64,000 nt of DNA, taken from Hyparrhenia diplandra (lineage: Eukaryota; Streptophyta; Magnoliopsida; Poales; Poaceae). Both the position numbers and the translations under genes were made by a program. Location of the stretch: the NCBI GenBank assembly GCA_015847255.1, contig JADLZK010012337.1, positions 2,108,001 to 2,172,000 of the forward strand. Reading direction: 5' to 3'. Below are positions 1 to 12,670 of the stretch, in pieces. Within the stretch, counting starts at the first letter, position 1. Each line of letters starts with the position of its first letter. Below the pieces are notes generated by a model. It searched no databases and had not been told where the DNA came from. It worked only from the letters and a program-made list of their open reading frames with translations.

Positions 1-111
1 ACTATCCCACATAGCAACATGGGACTCATTCTTCTTCTTGGGCTTCTTCTCTTTCTCATTCTTGGCATCATTCTTCTTCCTTGCTTTCTTGATGCCCTTC
101 TCATCATCACT

Positions 112-1103
112 ATCATATGGGCACTCCGCAATCAAGTGGCAACAATCATGACACGAAACCATGTCATGTTGCCCTCATTCTTGCCATCCTTGGTCTTCTT
201 TGATGATTGCTTCTTCTTGTTCTTCTTTGATGAGATGTAGCTCTTCTTCACATATTTGCCCAACTTCCTCACAAAGAGAGCCATGTGTTCATCAATATCA
301 CTCCCACTTGTAGAAGTGCCACTTTCATCATCACTTGATTCTTCCTTCTTTTTCTTGCCCTTGGATGATGAGCTAGCCTTGAGTGCCAAGCTCTTCTTGT
401 CCTCTTTCTTCTCTTCTTCCTTGCCCTTCTTGTTTGCCTTGTTGATGAGCTCTTGCTTCTTCTTGTCATCTCTATAGGAGTCATCGGTCATGACCTCATC
501 AAGCAATTGGTTTGGAGTCAAATCCTTCAAATTTGTCCTCACAAGCACGGTGATGAACATCCCAAACCTCTCCGGCAAACACCTCAAGAACTTCATGTTG
601 AAGGTCTTGTCCTTGATGTCCTCACCAAGTGCATTGAGATCGTTCACCAACACTTGCATGCGGTGGAACATCTCCGGCACGGTCTCATCATCTTCCATCT
701 TGAAGCTATTGAATTGCTCAAGCTTTATGTATGCCTTGGCTTGCTTGACACCTTCGGTGCCCTCATAGCACTCCTCTAGCTTCTTTCATATGTCATGAGC
801 AATGGTGAGGCTCTTGACTTGCTCAAAGACACGATCATTGAATGCCTCATGGAAAGCACTCACGGCCACATCATTGGCATATAGCTTCTTTTCTTCGGCG
901 GCGGTTGGCTCTTCGGGTTTGGCCACCTCAAACTTCTTCTCCGTGACAACCCACACTTCTCTATTGATTGACTTGAGGTGTGCGGTCATCTTAACCTTCC
1001 AATAGGCGAAGTTTGTGCCATAGAAGGGTGGCGCCTTCTTGGTGTTGTTGACATGAAACATTGTAGCCATTTTCTTGTCACCGTTGGATGTTAAGCCACT
1101 CAA
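112..1103 (-). pseudogene. gag: Copia gag (UBN2-type) with nonsense codon and frameshift
   Basis: Capsid protein of the Copia element, which packages retrotransposon RNA into cytoplasmic particles. The start chosen is the ATG at 1103, in MSGLTSNGDKK, followed by the conserved FYGTNFAYWKVKM (residues ~27-39) of plant Copia gags. At 786-788 the expected Trp codon after AHDI is TGA, and the same frame then continues through KLEECYEG and the UBN2 core (MEDDETVPEMFHRM, RCLPERFGM) to a Lys/Ser-rich linker. The frame closes at 132, but the zinc knuckle (CHDC...H...C, 121-153) is in another frame, so there is a frameshift near 160-190. The knuckle is also shorter than the usual CX2CX4HX4C. Protease, integrase and RT would lie left of the window. 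Confidence 0.85.
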
Positions 1104-1130
1104 ATACGGTGCCTCGGCTCCGATACCACT

Positions 1131-2847
1131 TGAAAGGTCCTAATGGCTAGAGGGGGGTGAATAGCCTATTAAAAATTCTACAAACAACACTAAGCAAGGC
1201 GGTTAGTAAATAAAACGGCGTAGCGCAAATGCAAATGCTTCAAACTAATTACGCAAGCCTCCTAGCAATTCTAGCAAGTCTAATATCTCTAATCACACAC
1301 AAAGGCTAGGTTGCTAAGTTACTCCTAGGTGGACAAGTAATTCTAACTAATTCTACCACTAGGAGCTAACAAGGCTAAGCAAGCTAACACACTACTCAAG
1401 CTAAACAAGCCTACACAAGAATACTAGTGAAAGTAATGCAAAGAGGCTAGAATACAATACCACCGCGGAGTGTTGAGGTTGTTGCCAATCACCGTGATCA
1501 CCAAGAAATCTCCAACGAGCAAGAAACAAGTGACACGATGATTTTTCACCGAGGTTCACGTGCTTTGCCGCAAGACGCTAGTCCCGTTGTGGCGACACAC
1601 TCACTTGATGTTGCCAAGCTTAATGGCGGTGCCAAATCCCTATGGGAGCTCAAGCAACAATCACAAGAGAGGGTCCAACAAGCCACGAGCAATCCACTAG
1701 TGATCCTTTTCGCGATCTCCCGCGAGGTAAGGAACGACCCCTCACAATCACCACCGGTGTGGCCTCGAACAAGCTCCAATCGAGCTCAACACCGCCTCTT
1801 GCTCCAAGCCGCTAGGGAACCAGGGCAAATTCCCAAGATAACAAGAATCCCGCGGCTTCTCCAAGGATGAAGTGCTTCTAAATGCAACCGATGCAAGCAA
1901 TGCACTTCTATCTCTCTCAATCTCACCAAGAATCGAATTAGTGATGAGGAGATGAGTGGAGAGGAGTATCACAAGCTCACTAGCAAGTTAGAGTGTTCAA
2001 ATGTCCAAGAGAGAGCATGTAACCGGCCATCCAAGAATATATAGGCTCCTCTCAAAATGGAGCCGTTACTCTAAAAAATTTGCTCTCTGCGCACTGACCG
2101 GACACACCAGCGGGTCCGGTCCAGGGTCCGGTCGGTGCTTCCGGTCGCTACAGACAAGCCTCGGGCCCACAGCTGGCGCCCTTCCTCCGCGTGTCCGGTC
2201 CGACGCTTCGGTCAGCACCGGAAGCTTCGGTCCAACTTCCGGTCGACGCGTCCGGGCGAAATCCGACTCGCAGAGCTCGCAGACGCGCGACCGGAGCCTC
2301 CGGTCGGTCGCGTCCGGCCGACGTGACGAGCGTCCGGTCACCAAAGCGGCAAAGAACTTCTTCTTCTTTTCTTTTTTGCTCTTTGCTTCAAACTTGCTTC
2401 GCCTCTTGCCAAGTGTTGCCAACACGTCAAGATGAACACGTTATCACCAATGTTAGCACGTCGAGATGTTAGGCAAGATCGAAGTTAGTGCTCTCATTGT
2501 CCTAAATGCAATATGCAAGTCAATTGGACCTAGAAGCACTTCATGCAAGGATTGTCGCGGCATTCCCTCTTGATAGTCGGCTATCTATCCTATAATGTGA
2601 TCACACGCTCTATCGTGTCTTGACCACTAAAAGGAAAACCCTATCAAGATACCTTTGCCTTGATCTCCCGGGTTCCTCTCAAGCCGATCACCGAGCTTGA
2701 CGATCCACCATGTTCATCCCATTGTCCATGTTCATGATCATCATGCTCCATGTCATCCTTCTAATCCTTTCTAAAGTCACACACTTAGAACAAAGGATTA
2801 GTCCACAAGTGTCGTCATCAATTCCCAAAACCAAACATGAGATTTCA
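1131..2847 (-). repeat. 5' LTR of the Copia element
   Basis: On the plus strand it begins TGAAAGGTCC and ends GATTTCA, giving the short terminal inverted repeat TGAAA/TTTCA. Length is 1,717 bp. It lies directly beside the primer-binding-like site at its left edge. Between about 2095 and 2345 it holds a dense GC-rich cluster of CCGGTC/GACCGG words, unlike its AT-rich ends. Reading frames inside (for example 1538-1870 and 2001-2435) look like chance frames in this GC-rich DNA. I infer no coding function. Confidence 0.85.
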
Positions 2848-4521
2848 GTGGTTTACTAGTTTGTCATCGTCACTGTCCAATTGCCCTCATTGTCTGAATT
2901 TCAAAATGAAATTTCCAGGACATGAGTAGCTGATCGGTTCAAGGAGTGGAGTGCCGTTACCTTTCTTCTGCTTTCATCTTGAGGTAATGTCCAAACTGCT
3001 ATATTTCCTCTGTGCTCATTTCCAGCGTAGGATCTCTTACTCGGAGAATGCCTTCAGTCTTTGGCATTGTAACCATGCCGTCGAACTGAAATTTATATGT
3101 TTCTGTTTCCACTCGCAGCACAGTGCTAGTAGCAGTAGGAGTACTCTGTGTGCTCGTTCATACTATTTTCCTGCTACTATTTCCAAATACTTAGTAGGAG
3201 TACTCTGCTCAATTGCAAACTCTGTATTGATCCAAATGTTGTCGTGACTCATGATACCTGTCTGCCACTACGTCTTTTTCTGATTTCTGAATGCATGCAC
3301 CCCGGCCTCCATTCCCTGTTTCTTTAATTAATTTGTTTCTGTACAAGAAACAATTCCAGTATATGGCATGCATGTAGGTAAGATATATCACTTGTGAGAT
3401 AGTATATTGATAACAAACATACGTACAGTTTTTTGGCATGCACGTAGTTCATACTATCTTTTCTGCTACTACTGCCAAATGCATGTTATCTTGGTTATAT
3501 GAATATTGCAATTGCAGATTGAATGATTGCTCTTTGTTATGAGGCTTTGTAATTTCTTAGTAGATGATCATGTTAGCTGTAGTCTATTGATTTTATACCA
3601 CATATGTTTAACAGCAGCGCTGTGTATCTGAAAGTCATCTCTCTTTTTTTTTTTGCAGGTTGTTATACGAGGTTCTATTTTTTCCTTAATCATGAGTCAT
3701 ATCCATTGGCCATCCCCTATGCCGAGCCAAGGGCGGCGCTTGGCGCCGGCGGTCGAGCCCTCTCCCCACCGGCTGTCGGCGTGCTGCACCCCTCGCCGCG
3801 CCCCCCGTCGTCCGCCGCAGGTGAGCCTTCTTCTCTCCGTCCCACCCCTCTATCGCATTTGTGAGTTGATTGCGCGGCGGCACCGTGGGCGGTGTATAGG
3901 CAAGTGAACGTAGTCCGGGGCTGTCTGCGGCACCTGGGTTCTCTCCCTCTTCTCCTGTGTTGGTTGATTAAGTTTGATTCCAACTTCGGTTCCATGCATG
4001 TTTGGTTCATTGGCTTCCACCCATGGATCCGCTTCTGGTCTGTGCCATGCTGTTTGATTCGGAATTGATTCATATTTACTTATGTTAGCCGTGCTCTGTG
4101 TGATGTGCAGAGAAGTGCCTCAACTCGGAGCTGTGGCACACGTTTGCCTGCCCGCTGTTTGCTTTCCCTCCGTCAGCACACGTGTCTTCTACTTCCACAG
4201 GGCCACAGCGAGCAGGTTAGTGAAACTCCCCGTGCCGTCTTTGCTCGCTCAGCCTCTGCCTCGGCTGGTTTGCTGTGGTGGATTACCATGACCATATCTG
4301 TTCCTTTAGTTTAACTGAAAACCCATTGCACAACATCTGTTCTCATGATTTTAGAGTAAGAGAGCTGGGATTGGGAGGTTTTCATTTTTAGCTGTTACAA
4401 CACGCTCCCTTCTGTCAAGCACCTAAATCAAGCTTTTGGCTGGGTGTTATCTAGGCTGTTTTTTTCATTTAGTAGGCTGAAACCTTATGTAAATCTAATT
4501 CATTTTTTCCTTAAAACAGAG
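2848..4521 (+). other. Non-coding leader region upstream of the Ulp1-type gene
   Basis: No conserved protein is visible. The stretch is AT-rich with a GC-rich island at about 3715-3900 that ends in a splice-donor-like CGCCGCAGGTGAG at 3813-3826. Several pyrimidine tracts followed by CAG (for example at 3640-3660) look like plant splice acceptors. This could be the 5' UTR with introns of the gene starting near 4522, or terminal sequence of the mobile element that carries it. Both readings are inference. Confidence 0.4.
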
Positions 4522-7500
4522 ATGCGTCGAACTAGCCTTGTTGACATAGGTGCTGAATGTGAAGTTTCTGAAGATTCAGATGATTTGTCTGTTAATGAAG
4601 ATCAATGTGAAACCACTGGAAAGAACAAATCAATTTCTCGAACCCATGCAGATGCTATTTTACAACTTGATGATGAAGCTCTGTTTGGAATCATTCAAAA
4701 GCTTGTAAGTATGTTAAATATTGATTAAACTTAGTGCTTTTTTCCATCTCATAATGCTGATATCTTTTTCTATTTGACATGGTAGCAATTGTTAGATAAT
4801 CACATCATTGTTGTTACTTATTTGTTTGTGAATAACAGAAACATTTAACTATAACTTTTTAGGCTTGCAATGGAATGAGGCAGCTACTATCTGGTTCTAT
4901 AGGTCCAATTGGTGGAAGCTCCAAAGTATTCCACTTGACGGTCTTGGACCTCTTGGTATTGGCACACATAGAGGGCTTGTTTCCATCAAGAAGATTGCTA
5001 TGGAATTAATGTGTCTCTCTTTTCTAAGGTTATTGATGAACTTAGTCCAGAAAAGAAGCTTGTTATTAAGGCATATGGATTTGAGTCCTTGCTAAGTTTT
5101 GACAAGTGTGAGATACCTCTCCCGTTTGCCCGGTGGCTGGCAGATCATGTTGATGTCGGGAATTCTCAAATTGTTGTGAATAACATGTGTATCCCTCCGA
5201 GAGGCCCCAGCTGGTTCATGATGTTTTAGGGATTCCGATGGGAGGCAAAACAATTGCAAATGAAAAGTCTAGTAGTGTGAAGCAAGACTTTCTAAGAGTC
5301 ATGGGTTTAAATTCTTTGCCATCTTCAAGTACTTTTGCTGAAAATCTTCGAAGGATGGTTTGTCCGATGATGATTTTGTCCGGAATTTTTTGATTGCGGC
5401 AATGGTTACATTCTTGTGTCCTAATTCAAAAAATTGCCCAAGTTCCAAGTATCTCCAACCTTTGATTGATGTCAAGGTCGCCAAGGAGTGGGATTGGTGC
5501 AAGTTTGTTCATTTATGGTTGTTGAATGAGATCAAGAAGTATAACCTATTGAAGAAGAAAGCAACACATCCATCGGTTTTCCTTGGGGATGCTTGTATCG
5601 ATCCGTGTTAGTGTTCTTTTCTGGCGATTGTTGTATGTATTCATTCTTTTCTATTTTATTTCCACTGATTTGTGTGTTTACTGATCTATACAGGTTTTGT
5701 ATCTTGACTTCCTTGATATTGGGAAAGAATCGCTTCCGCCCATTTTACCTCGCATTAAAGTATGGAAAGGTGGCATGATCAAAGAATACTCTGAATCTGA
5801 TATTGAAGGTCATTTGTATGGCAAGAGTCCCTGTATGTTTTGTTTTTACAAGCTTTTTCGTCCCTGTTATAAGAATATTATGGTGACATGATCTAGGTTA
5901 TCTCTTTTTCTTCCTTCCTGTATAGATCTTGCAGCTTCAATGTACATGCTATGGCAAGAGGAATTCCACAAGAACTCCATCACCCCTTGCAATATTGATG
6001 GATCCTGCTTCAAGAAGACACTGGCTGAATCTACATCTTTATCTCCCGGGTTCGTATTTATGTGCACATTCCTTTTCGTGTTCGTGGTTGACCTATTTGG
6101 AGCTCTAGTCAAATATTCAGAAACACTAGCTTGGGTTCAATATTTAGGTTTACAATGTAGACCTATTTAGAGCTCTAGTCAATTTTGAAAAGATTTTTTC
6201 TGCAAGGTCCTTTTGATGATACAATGATCATTTTCAGCAATAATTTGCACGTCTTTTTAATGTTTGTTTATTCCATGACTAATTGTCTCCTACAGTTAGT
6301 TTAAATCTTTGTAGCTTCAGTTGTCTAGATGCATGATGGATAGCAGTGATAAATGTCACTAGTCTGTAGCAGCTTTAAGGGTCAGTTAAATGTCACTGGT
6401 CTGGCAGTTCAGAGCAACAATTTACTTGTGTTTCATCTTGTGCTGTCACTTTCATTATTATAGTGTTTCAGTCTAGCAATCTGTATTATTTCTGTTTCTT
6501 CGAACATCAATTTATTCCACTTATTTTTTGTGTAGTCACTATCTTCTTCTCATGTACTGATTGGTTTGCTCGTTCAAAAAGCCTAGTGTTTATTCACTAT
6601 TTTTCTTGCTTCCAACTGTTGTCAGCCTAGATAGTTCTCCGCAGAACAGCTGGTAGTCCAGAACTTGCTTACTGTTTACCCTATGTTTGGTTACTGTTTA
6701 CCCTAACTATTGCTTGCTATTTACCCTGTGTTTGGTGCTTGCATGCATGTGAACTGAAAGCAGTTTGGTGATGGATTGATCACTATTTTTCTCTTATCCG
6801 ATATCTTGTTTTAAGTTGTCTTTGTTTAATTATCTATTTGCAGACATTGGATGATGTTACTGCATTATACTTGAAGCATGCAACTTCTCACAATGAATTG
6901 ATTCCTATGCATGTTGAAAGTGCTATTTTGGATGTGATAAAATACTTTTGTCACGCGCTCAGACAGATAAGATTCCTCATAACCAGGATGATTCTGATTT
7001 TGTTTCTGCTCAAAATGTCAAAGAAAGTGAAGCCGCTGCTGTGATTGTGGAGTCACATAATGCTAAAAGTGAAGGTTGTATCGCTCATGTTGATGGACAT
7101 GTTCGTAACACTGATTCTCAAGGAATCCAAGTTGTTGGAGCTGCTGCTGTTGTTTCTCCACATCACTCTGATGGTCATCCACATGAACATGATGCTCATA
7201 ATGATGTTAACAGAACTTTGGGTGGAACATCTCTTTTTAAATGATGATGGTCATACAATTCATGATGAAATAGCTAATGGATGCCATGCACCTATCCCCA
7301 CTACTGAGGTTGTTGCTAATGAGAATGTAGCAATTTCTCATGATGAGTTACATGGTGGAGACACAACTGTACCTATTGTTGGAAATCAAAATGACACATC
7401 TAGTGGTGATACTTTGTTAATACCTTCTAGTGGTGACACTTCTACTTCTGTGAAAGCCAGCTTTAGTCATACAGAGATAATTCCATCATCTCAAACATCT

Positions 7501-10500
7501 TCAGATTCAGTTCAGTTCTCTCAAGGTAATTAGTCGATTACTAATTGCTTCTGCAGTTGTCACATCTTTTTCCTTGTCCCACTTTTATTCTTATTCTTTT
7601 TGTTTTGTTATGTGTCTATTATAGGTGTTTCATTGTTAAAGAGAAAAAGGGTTTCTAGTCCTATTACCTCACTGAACGTTGAAGTTGTTGGTTCTACTTT
7701 CTCTGGACATACCCAGTCGCGCCGGTTATCTTTGTCACATGAGGCAAATGCAAATCAACCATCATTTATGGATAATCCAGTGGTGTTTCCACTTGCCTTT
7801 TTCTCTCCCATTTTTTTCCATATTGGTAGTGTTGACAAATTTTTCTTCGTCCATTTCTTTTTTTTTTAGGTTGTATTGAGAAATAATAAGAAGGAGACAA
7901 TAGCTACTAAGATGGGAGAAATATGCCAAAATCTTAAAACTGCAAGTAATGCAATTGCTGTTGGAGACAACACTGTCACTCTAGGTAATTAATCCTAGTT
8001 CAAGTTTTACAAAAAAAAAATGTCATCCTTTTCTTTGTGACAATTGCACACCTGATTATTATGTTCTTTTTTGCAAAAAAAGCAGTAAATAAGAGTGCTA
8101 GTTTTAGTTATATGGTACGTGAAGATATCTCTAGTCACAAGTCCGCAGACCTTGAACCATCATTTGTGTAAGTATCTATAATTTGACCTCTTATTCCTTT
8201 TTTTGAATGAACAACCTTTTTTGTTAACTAATTTTTGTTACCAGTTCAATGTTTGTCATAGAGGCCCCAGTTTGCATACTTCTGAAAATTCCAAAGCAGG
8301 ACTTGGTTTGCCTAATTCAACTATATCTGTTTCTGAAAAAAAGTAAATTCTTGGGATTTTCCTGTTCCAACATTTAATATTCTTGATGAATTTGTGGACT
8401 CCACTTTTGTTGCTCCTCACAATGAGGTCAGTCACTTTTTAAATCTACTTCCTTTTTTTTTTTCACCTTTTGCTGTTTTAGAAAACTGAATTATTTTGTT
8501 TTTCTAGATTTTCAATCCTCCCAACATCTCTGAGGGTAACATTAATGCACCAAACTATGACAAACCTCCTGCTTTTGATTGTTCACCACCGTCATGTTCA
8601 CACGAGGCTCGCAATTGTGCCCCTGGTGATGTCCCTCTGGCTTCGCACAATGAGGTCAGCGTCTTTTTAAAAGTGCCTTCTTCTTTTTTTTCACCAATTG
8701 CTATTGTGGAAAAACTGAAGTTTCTTTGTTTTTTAGATTTTCAATCGTCCAAACATCTTTGGTGCAAACACTAATGCTCAAAACAATGACAAAGCTCCTG
8801 TTTATGCTAGGACAGCCCTGTCATGTCCACATGAGGTTCCTGTTTGTGCCGCTAATGCTGTCCCTATGGCTGCACTTGATATAGCTGATCGTTTAGTTGT
8901 GATTGTACGTACCCCTCCTATGTTATTACAATAATTTATAGCAATTTTTTTGGCTCTGATTGAATGCTAATGTTCTCTTTAATTCTCATATTCATCTGTA
9001 GAGTTCACAGGAACGACTTCCTAGTGTTCATTTTACTGGTCATACATCCCATGTTAATGAATCTGATGAAGGACAAGAAGAGCGTGAAAATATTTCTCTC
9101 AAAGGGTGGAATTGCCAAATCTCGGCGCCCTAGGCGTATCATTCAGCCCAATTCTTATTATAGGGATTTCCATGTCAATGTTTGCAATGCAAGATATGGT
9201 GTTAATGTAACTGAGAGACTAGTTTACGACTGTGTATTGTTTTATTCTCAATTTCCTGAGCGCGCTAGGTAACTAATAACACTTTTTTAATATTGTAATA
9301 TGTAAGTTTTAACTTTCTTATTACATGCACAAGTATAAATTTCTAAGTTTTAATATTGACATTCCTTAGTTGTGCCCATATTTTGTGTCTGTGTGTTTGT
9401 AAATATTTCATCACATAGACATTATTGTTTTGTGTCTTCTTAACTGAAATATGATATAGATTATTAGCAGGGTCATTGTGACTGTTTTTGGACGATATTT
9501 ACCTCTGTGCCTGTCTCGTAATACGTGTGTCGTGTTCCTGTGAATTTGGGGAGGGTTGTGTAGCCACTTTGTTAGGTTAGGATCTTGTCCCAGTCCAAAC
9601 TGATAGCAGCAGAAGTAGTCAGGGCCCGTCCTTCACTTCTTTGCCTGATAATCTGTGTGCTGTTTTTGTCAAAAATCTGTGTCTGTTTGAAGGCTGCTGC
9701 TAAAATGAAAATATGCTCAGTACCTGTTTTCTACAATTGTTTTGCGAACAATGATGCTCTACCCTTTTAAACGACATGTTCTAATTACCTTACAATAGAC
9801 CAACTATGTGTAGGATTTGTCCACATGTTCTTAATACTTTTTCTGATATATAATATTTGTTCCTTTTTTTACCTCTTAGAGACCATGTCATCAATTATGA
9901 TAATGTTCGTGTCACATTTGAGGAGTTGGGGGCTTAAATGAGGCGCTGTGAAAAAATCTGTGCACAATCATGTGGTTAATGCATTCTGTAGAAAACTATT
10001 TAAGGACAAGCACCCAAGACAATCACGGAGACATTACTTCTTCTCTCCTGTTGGTGTAAGTCTCCTTTTTTTTGCTTCTCAATAATGCACTTTTTATTAT
10101 TTGTTTCTTTTCTTATATTTCCCCGTTTAAAAATTTTATTTTCTACAGTTATCTTATCCCTTGTGTAATTGTTTTATAGGATTACCTTATGAACCATAGT
10201 TTTGAAGGCAATCAAAGCTATCTACATGACAACTGTAAAAGATGCTTCAAGTTTGCCAATGAATGCTTTTGCCTTCAACTCATCAGACTTTGTATGTCAT
10301 AGTTTGATGTTTTTGTTTTAAACTTCCTATTTTGTGATTTCTTTATTTGAAATGTGCTATGTTAAAAGATTTATGACTCCTTTTTTTTTTTATTGTGCAG
10401 CTATTTTTTCCAATATTACATGACACACATTGGTTTGTTTTTGTTGTTGCTCTTCGGGATGGATATTTTGTTTTCCTAGATTCATTCTTTGATGAGGACA

Positions 10501-10933
10501 GTTTATATTAGAAAGAAGTTAGAGAAATTGTTGTAAGTTTTGCTTTCATACTTTTTTTTTTTTTTTGCAAGTTTCATGTATATTAAAATCTCACTTCCAT
10601 CTTTTTTTGTAGATTCCTAATTTCTTGAAAGCATGGGATGAGTTTGTCCAATGTGATTGGAATTTCCATGAGTTTGTTGTACACTATGCTGCCGTTCCTC
10701 GTCAAGACAACAGGTTTTCTAGAAATCAATTTGATGATGGAATCTTCGTGATGAAGTTTTTGGAACTTTGGGACCCTTGCATTAACATGATGGTTCAATT
10801 TTCTTCAAGCCACATTCAAGAATTTAGAATGCTATTGGTCAATAGTATGATATTTAGCGAGCATAACTCATGCAATGATGCAAAGAATCTTGTTTCAGAT
10901 CACAAAACAATGGTTAGAACACTGTTTGCTTAG
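4522..10933 (+). pseudogene. Ulp1-like C48 cysteine protease, multi-exon pseudogene
   Basis: A decayed, intron-rich gene of the grass Ulp1/SENP-like family, whose members cut SUMO-type modifiers; such genes are often carried by plant Mutator and CACTA elements. Start ATG at 4522 (MRRTSLVDIGAE). The N-terminal helical region (5011-5560) has KVIDELSPEKKLVIKAYGFE and VHDVLGIPMGG but needs two frame changes, near 5200 and 5350. Ser/His-rich linker exons lie at 6840-7530, 7625-7780, 7870-7985, 8095-8170, 8510-8655, 8735-8905 and 9000-9270, many bordered by GT/AG. The protease core is 10400-10930: catalytic His in HW (10428-10433), Asp in FLDSFF (10479-10481), Gln in VPRQDN (10703-10705). The catalytic Cys is missing: FDDGIFVM at 10729-10752 has Asp where D-C-G is expected. 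A TAG stop sits at 10509-10511. The product would be inactive. Confidence 0.8.
9542..9831 (+). repeat. Local ~300 bp repeat, copy 1 (in intron)
   Basis: Begins GAATTTGGGGAGGGTTGTG and ends near GTCCACATGTTCTTAATA. It is nearly identical to 11484-11781, with only scattered substitutions and one- or two-base indels by eye. It lies in a Ulp1-gene intron, between the exons ending near 9270 and starting near 9880. Shorter related pieces occur near 9390-9540 and 18250-18600. No open frame or terminal structure identifies the element type. Confidence 0.85.
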
Positions 10934-12564
10934 CCTTTATATATTTTTTAAATCCATGTATGTATGTTTAATAATATTTCCTTTTTTTTTTTTTCAGTTG
11001 GCATTGAGGATGTCTATGAGCAATCTGCCTTTAAGTATGTTTTAGGGTGTAGTTATGTTATTAGAATATAGTAGTATAGCATTATTGAGATGTTCGGCTT
11101 CTTTTCCCGTTCTAGCCTATGAAGGACTGTATCTCTATTTGTCACTATCAGATCCAATGTGTAAAGATGGCTTTTAAAGCCCATAATGTCGATCCAAATA
11201 GCGTTCTTTCTTCACCAGAACATGTTTGTGTTTTTGCTGCATGGTGTTGCCACATTAATGGCATAATAGATTTGTTTTTATGTGTTTTGGTTTGTCTGTG
11301 GTCTATCTTCTTTTTTTTCAGCTTGTTTTTTGTTTTTGGCAAGACTGGGGGATTTTGTTATGTTTTCTATGTGCAGGAGAAACTTGGGGGTGTATATTCA
11401 GAAGAAGATATCCGGATGACAACAACCTAGTAAGTTTTTGAAACTTGATCTGATGTTGTCAGAAATTCTAGATATCAGGAGAATCTTTGAATTTGGGGAG
11501 GGTTGTGTAGCCGCTTTGTTAGGTTAGGATCTTGTCCCAGTCCAAACTGATAGCAGCAGCAGTAGTCAGGGCCTTTCCTTCACTTCTTTGCCTGATACTC
11601 TGTGTGCTGGTTTGTCTAAAATCTGTGTCTGTGTGAAGGCTGCTGCTAAAATGAAAATATGCTCAGTACCTGTTTTCTACAACTGTTTGCGAACAATGAT
11701 GCTCTACCCTTTTAAAACGACATGTTCTAATTACCTTATAATAGACCAACTATGTGTAGGATTTGTCCACATGTTCTAAATATTTTTTGATAGGCTGGCT
11801 ATGTGTAGGATTTGTCAACACTTTTTTTTTGCTACCTGAACAGAGGATTATAGGAGTTCCTTTTTTACAAGATACTGAGGTGTCAGCTTATGCTTTCTAA
11901 TTGTTACGCTCCATGATCGCTGCAGGATTGCATGCACTGTGATTATTTAAATGGCTTCATTTTGGGAAAAAAAATTAAGAAATGAACAACACATCCTATT
12001 GGAAGGTACAGATAATAGATAACTTTCAAAGAGCCAATCTGTTCATTTTATTCTGATTACGTGCATTCTTATTTCTCATGAGTACACCTCTGCAATAATT
12101 GGGCTTTGTAGGAGTTGCTAGTAGCCTAGAATCTACTCCATTGGCCTAGTGTAAATATTGTACCACTGTTGTTGTTATGATGTTGAAACTCAGGCAACAA
12201 TTCTTTGTTTCTTATTTGGAAGCAAAGTCAGTAGGCTCATTCTTGTTGCATGTGAACGCTTGAATTTCTAATTTTCTATTCACACATGCCACCTGTGGCT
12301 GTCTTGCACTGGACCAGTTTGGCCTCTAGTTAACATGAATGTTGCCATGATCTTATCTATGCCTATTGAGAACTGTCCGTTAAAAGTTCCCATGCCCTTA
12401 ACCTTAGTGCAGACTTTCTTGTCTTTTTTTGTATTTTTGAATCATGGCATTGGGGGCTTACAGTTTATATTACTATACATTCTATTGTTTATTTTTGTTT
12501 TATGCACTAAAACTTATAGAATAATCTATGGCAAACAATTGACATACAATTTGCATGATCACAG
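10934..12564 (+). other. Downstream stretch without a recognisable gene
   Basis: Contains a possible final piece of the protease gene (10999-11035, ALRMSMSNLPLS after a polypyrimidine tract and CAG) and the second copy of the ~300 bp repeat. From about 11800 to 12540 I see only AT-rich non-coding DNA. It ends at the splice acceptor of the HMA1-like exon. Confidence 0.5.
11484..11781 (+). repeat. Local ~300 bp repeat, copy 2
   Basis: Direct repeat of 9542-9831, including the shared words GGATCTTGTCCCAGTCC, GTCCAAACTGATAGCAGCAG and GACCAACTATGTGTAGGAT. It lies 3' of the protease core, so the pair flanks the catalytic exons. That could come from local duplication or from two insertions of one short element; no target duplications are evident. 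Confidence 0.85.
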
Positions 12565-12670
12565 GGCTGTTTTAGACCACTCTGTTGGAAAGGAGCTTCC
12601 AGTGGTCGCTGTAGAAAGTTATGAATGCCTACCTGGTAGGGGAGTTGCTGCTACTTTGAGTGGTGTAAAG
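12565..12670 (+). pseudogene. HMA1: HMA1-like P1B-ATPase exon fragment (first exon)
   Basis: Exon-sized fragment of a heavy-metal-transporting P-type ATPase. It has a splice acceptor (ATCACAG) just before and a donor (AAAG|GTACG) just after. The frame reads AVLDHSVGKELPVVAVES, then YECLPGRGVAATLSGVK, which I recognise as the nucleotide-binding-domain part of plant HMA1, a chloroplast-envelope metal ATPase. The frame ends on a codon boundary and continues in phase in the exon at 17255. The DKTGT phosphorylation site, membrane helices and metal-binding residues are absent. Retained introns point to DNA-level capture or a truncated relic, not a processed copy. Confidence 0.85.

Larger units (their letters stand above)
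1..2847 (-). mobile_element. Ty1/Copia retrotransposon, SIRE/Maximus-like, 5' part
   Basis: One end of a minus-strand LTR retrotransposon, cut by the window edge. From right to left: a full 5' LTR (2847 down to 1131), a primer-binding-like stretch at about 1115-1130 that reads TGGTATCGGAGCC on the minus strand (close to the initiator-Met primer site TGGTATCAGAGC used by Copia elements), then gag. The gag of the UBN2/DUF4219 type with a long Lys/Ser/Glu-rich tail and the 1.7 kb LTR suggest the SIRE/Maximus lineage; the lineage is inference. The TSD cannot be tested because the other end lies outside; the flank right of the LTR begins GTGGT. The copy is inactive (see gag). Confidence 0.85.
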
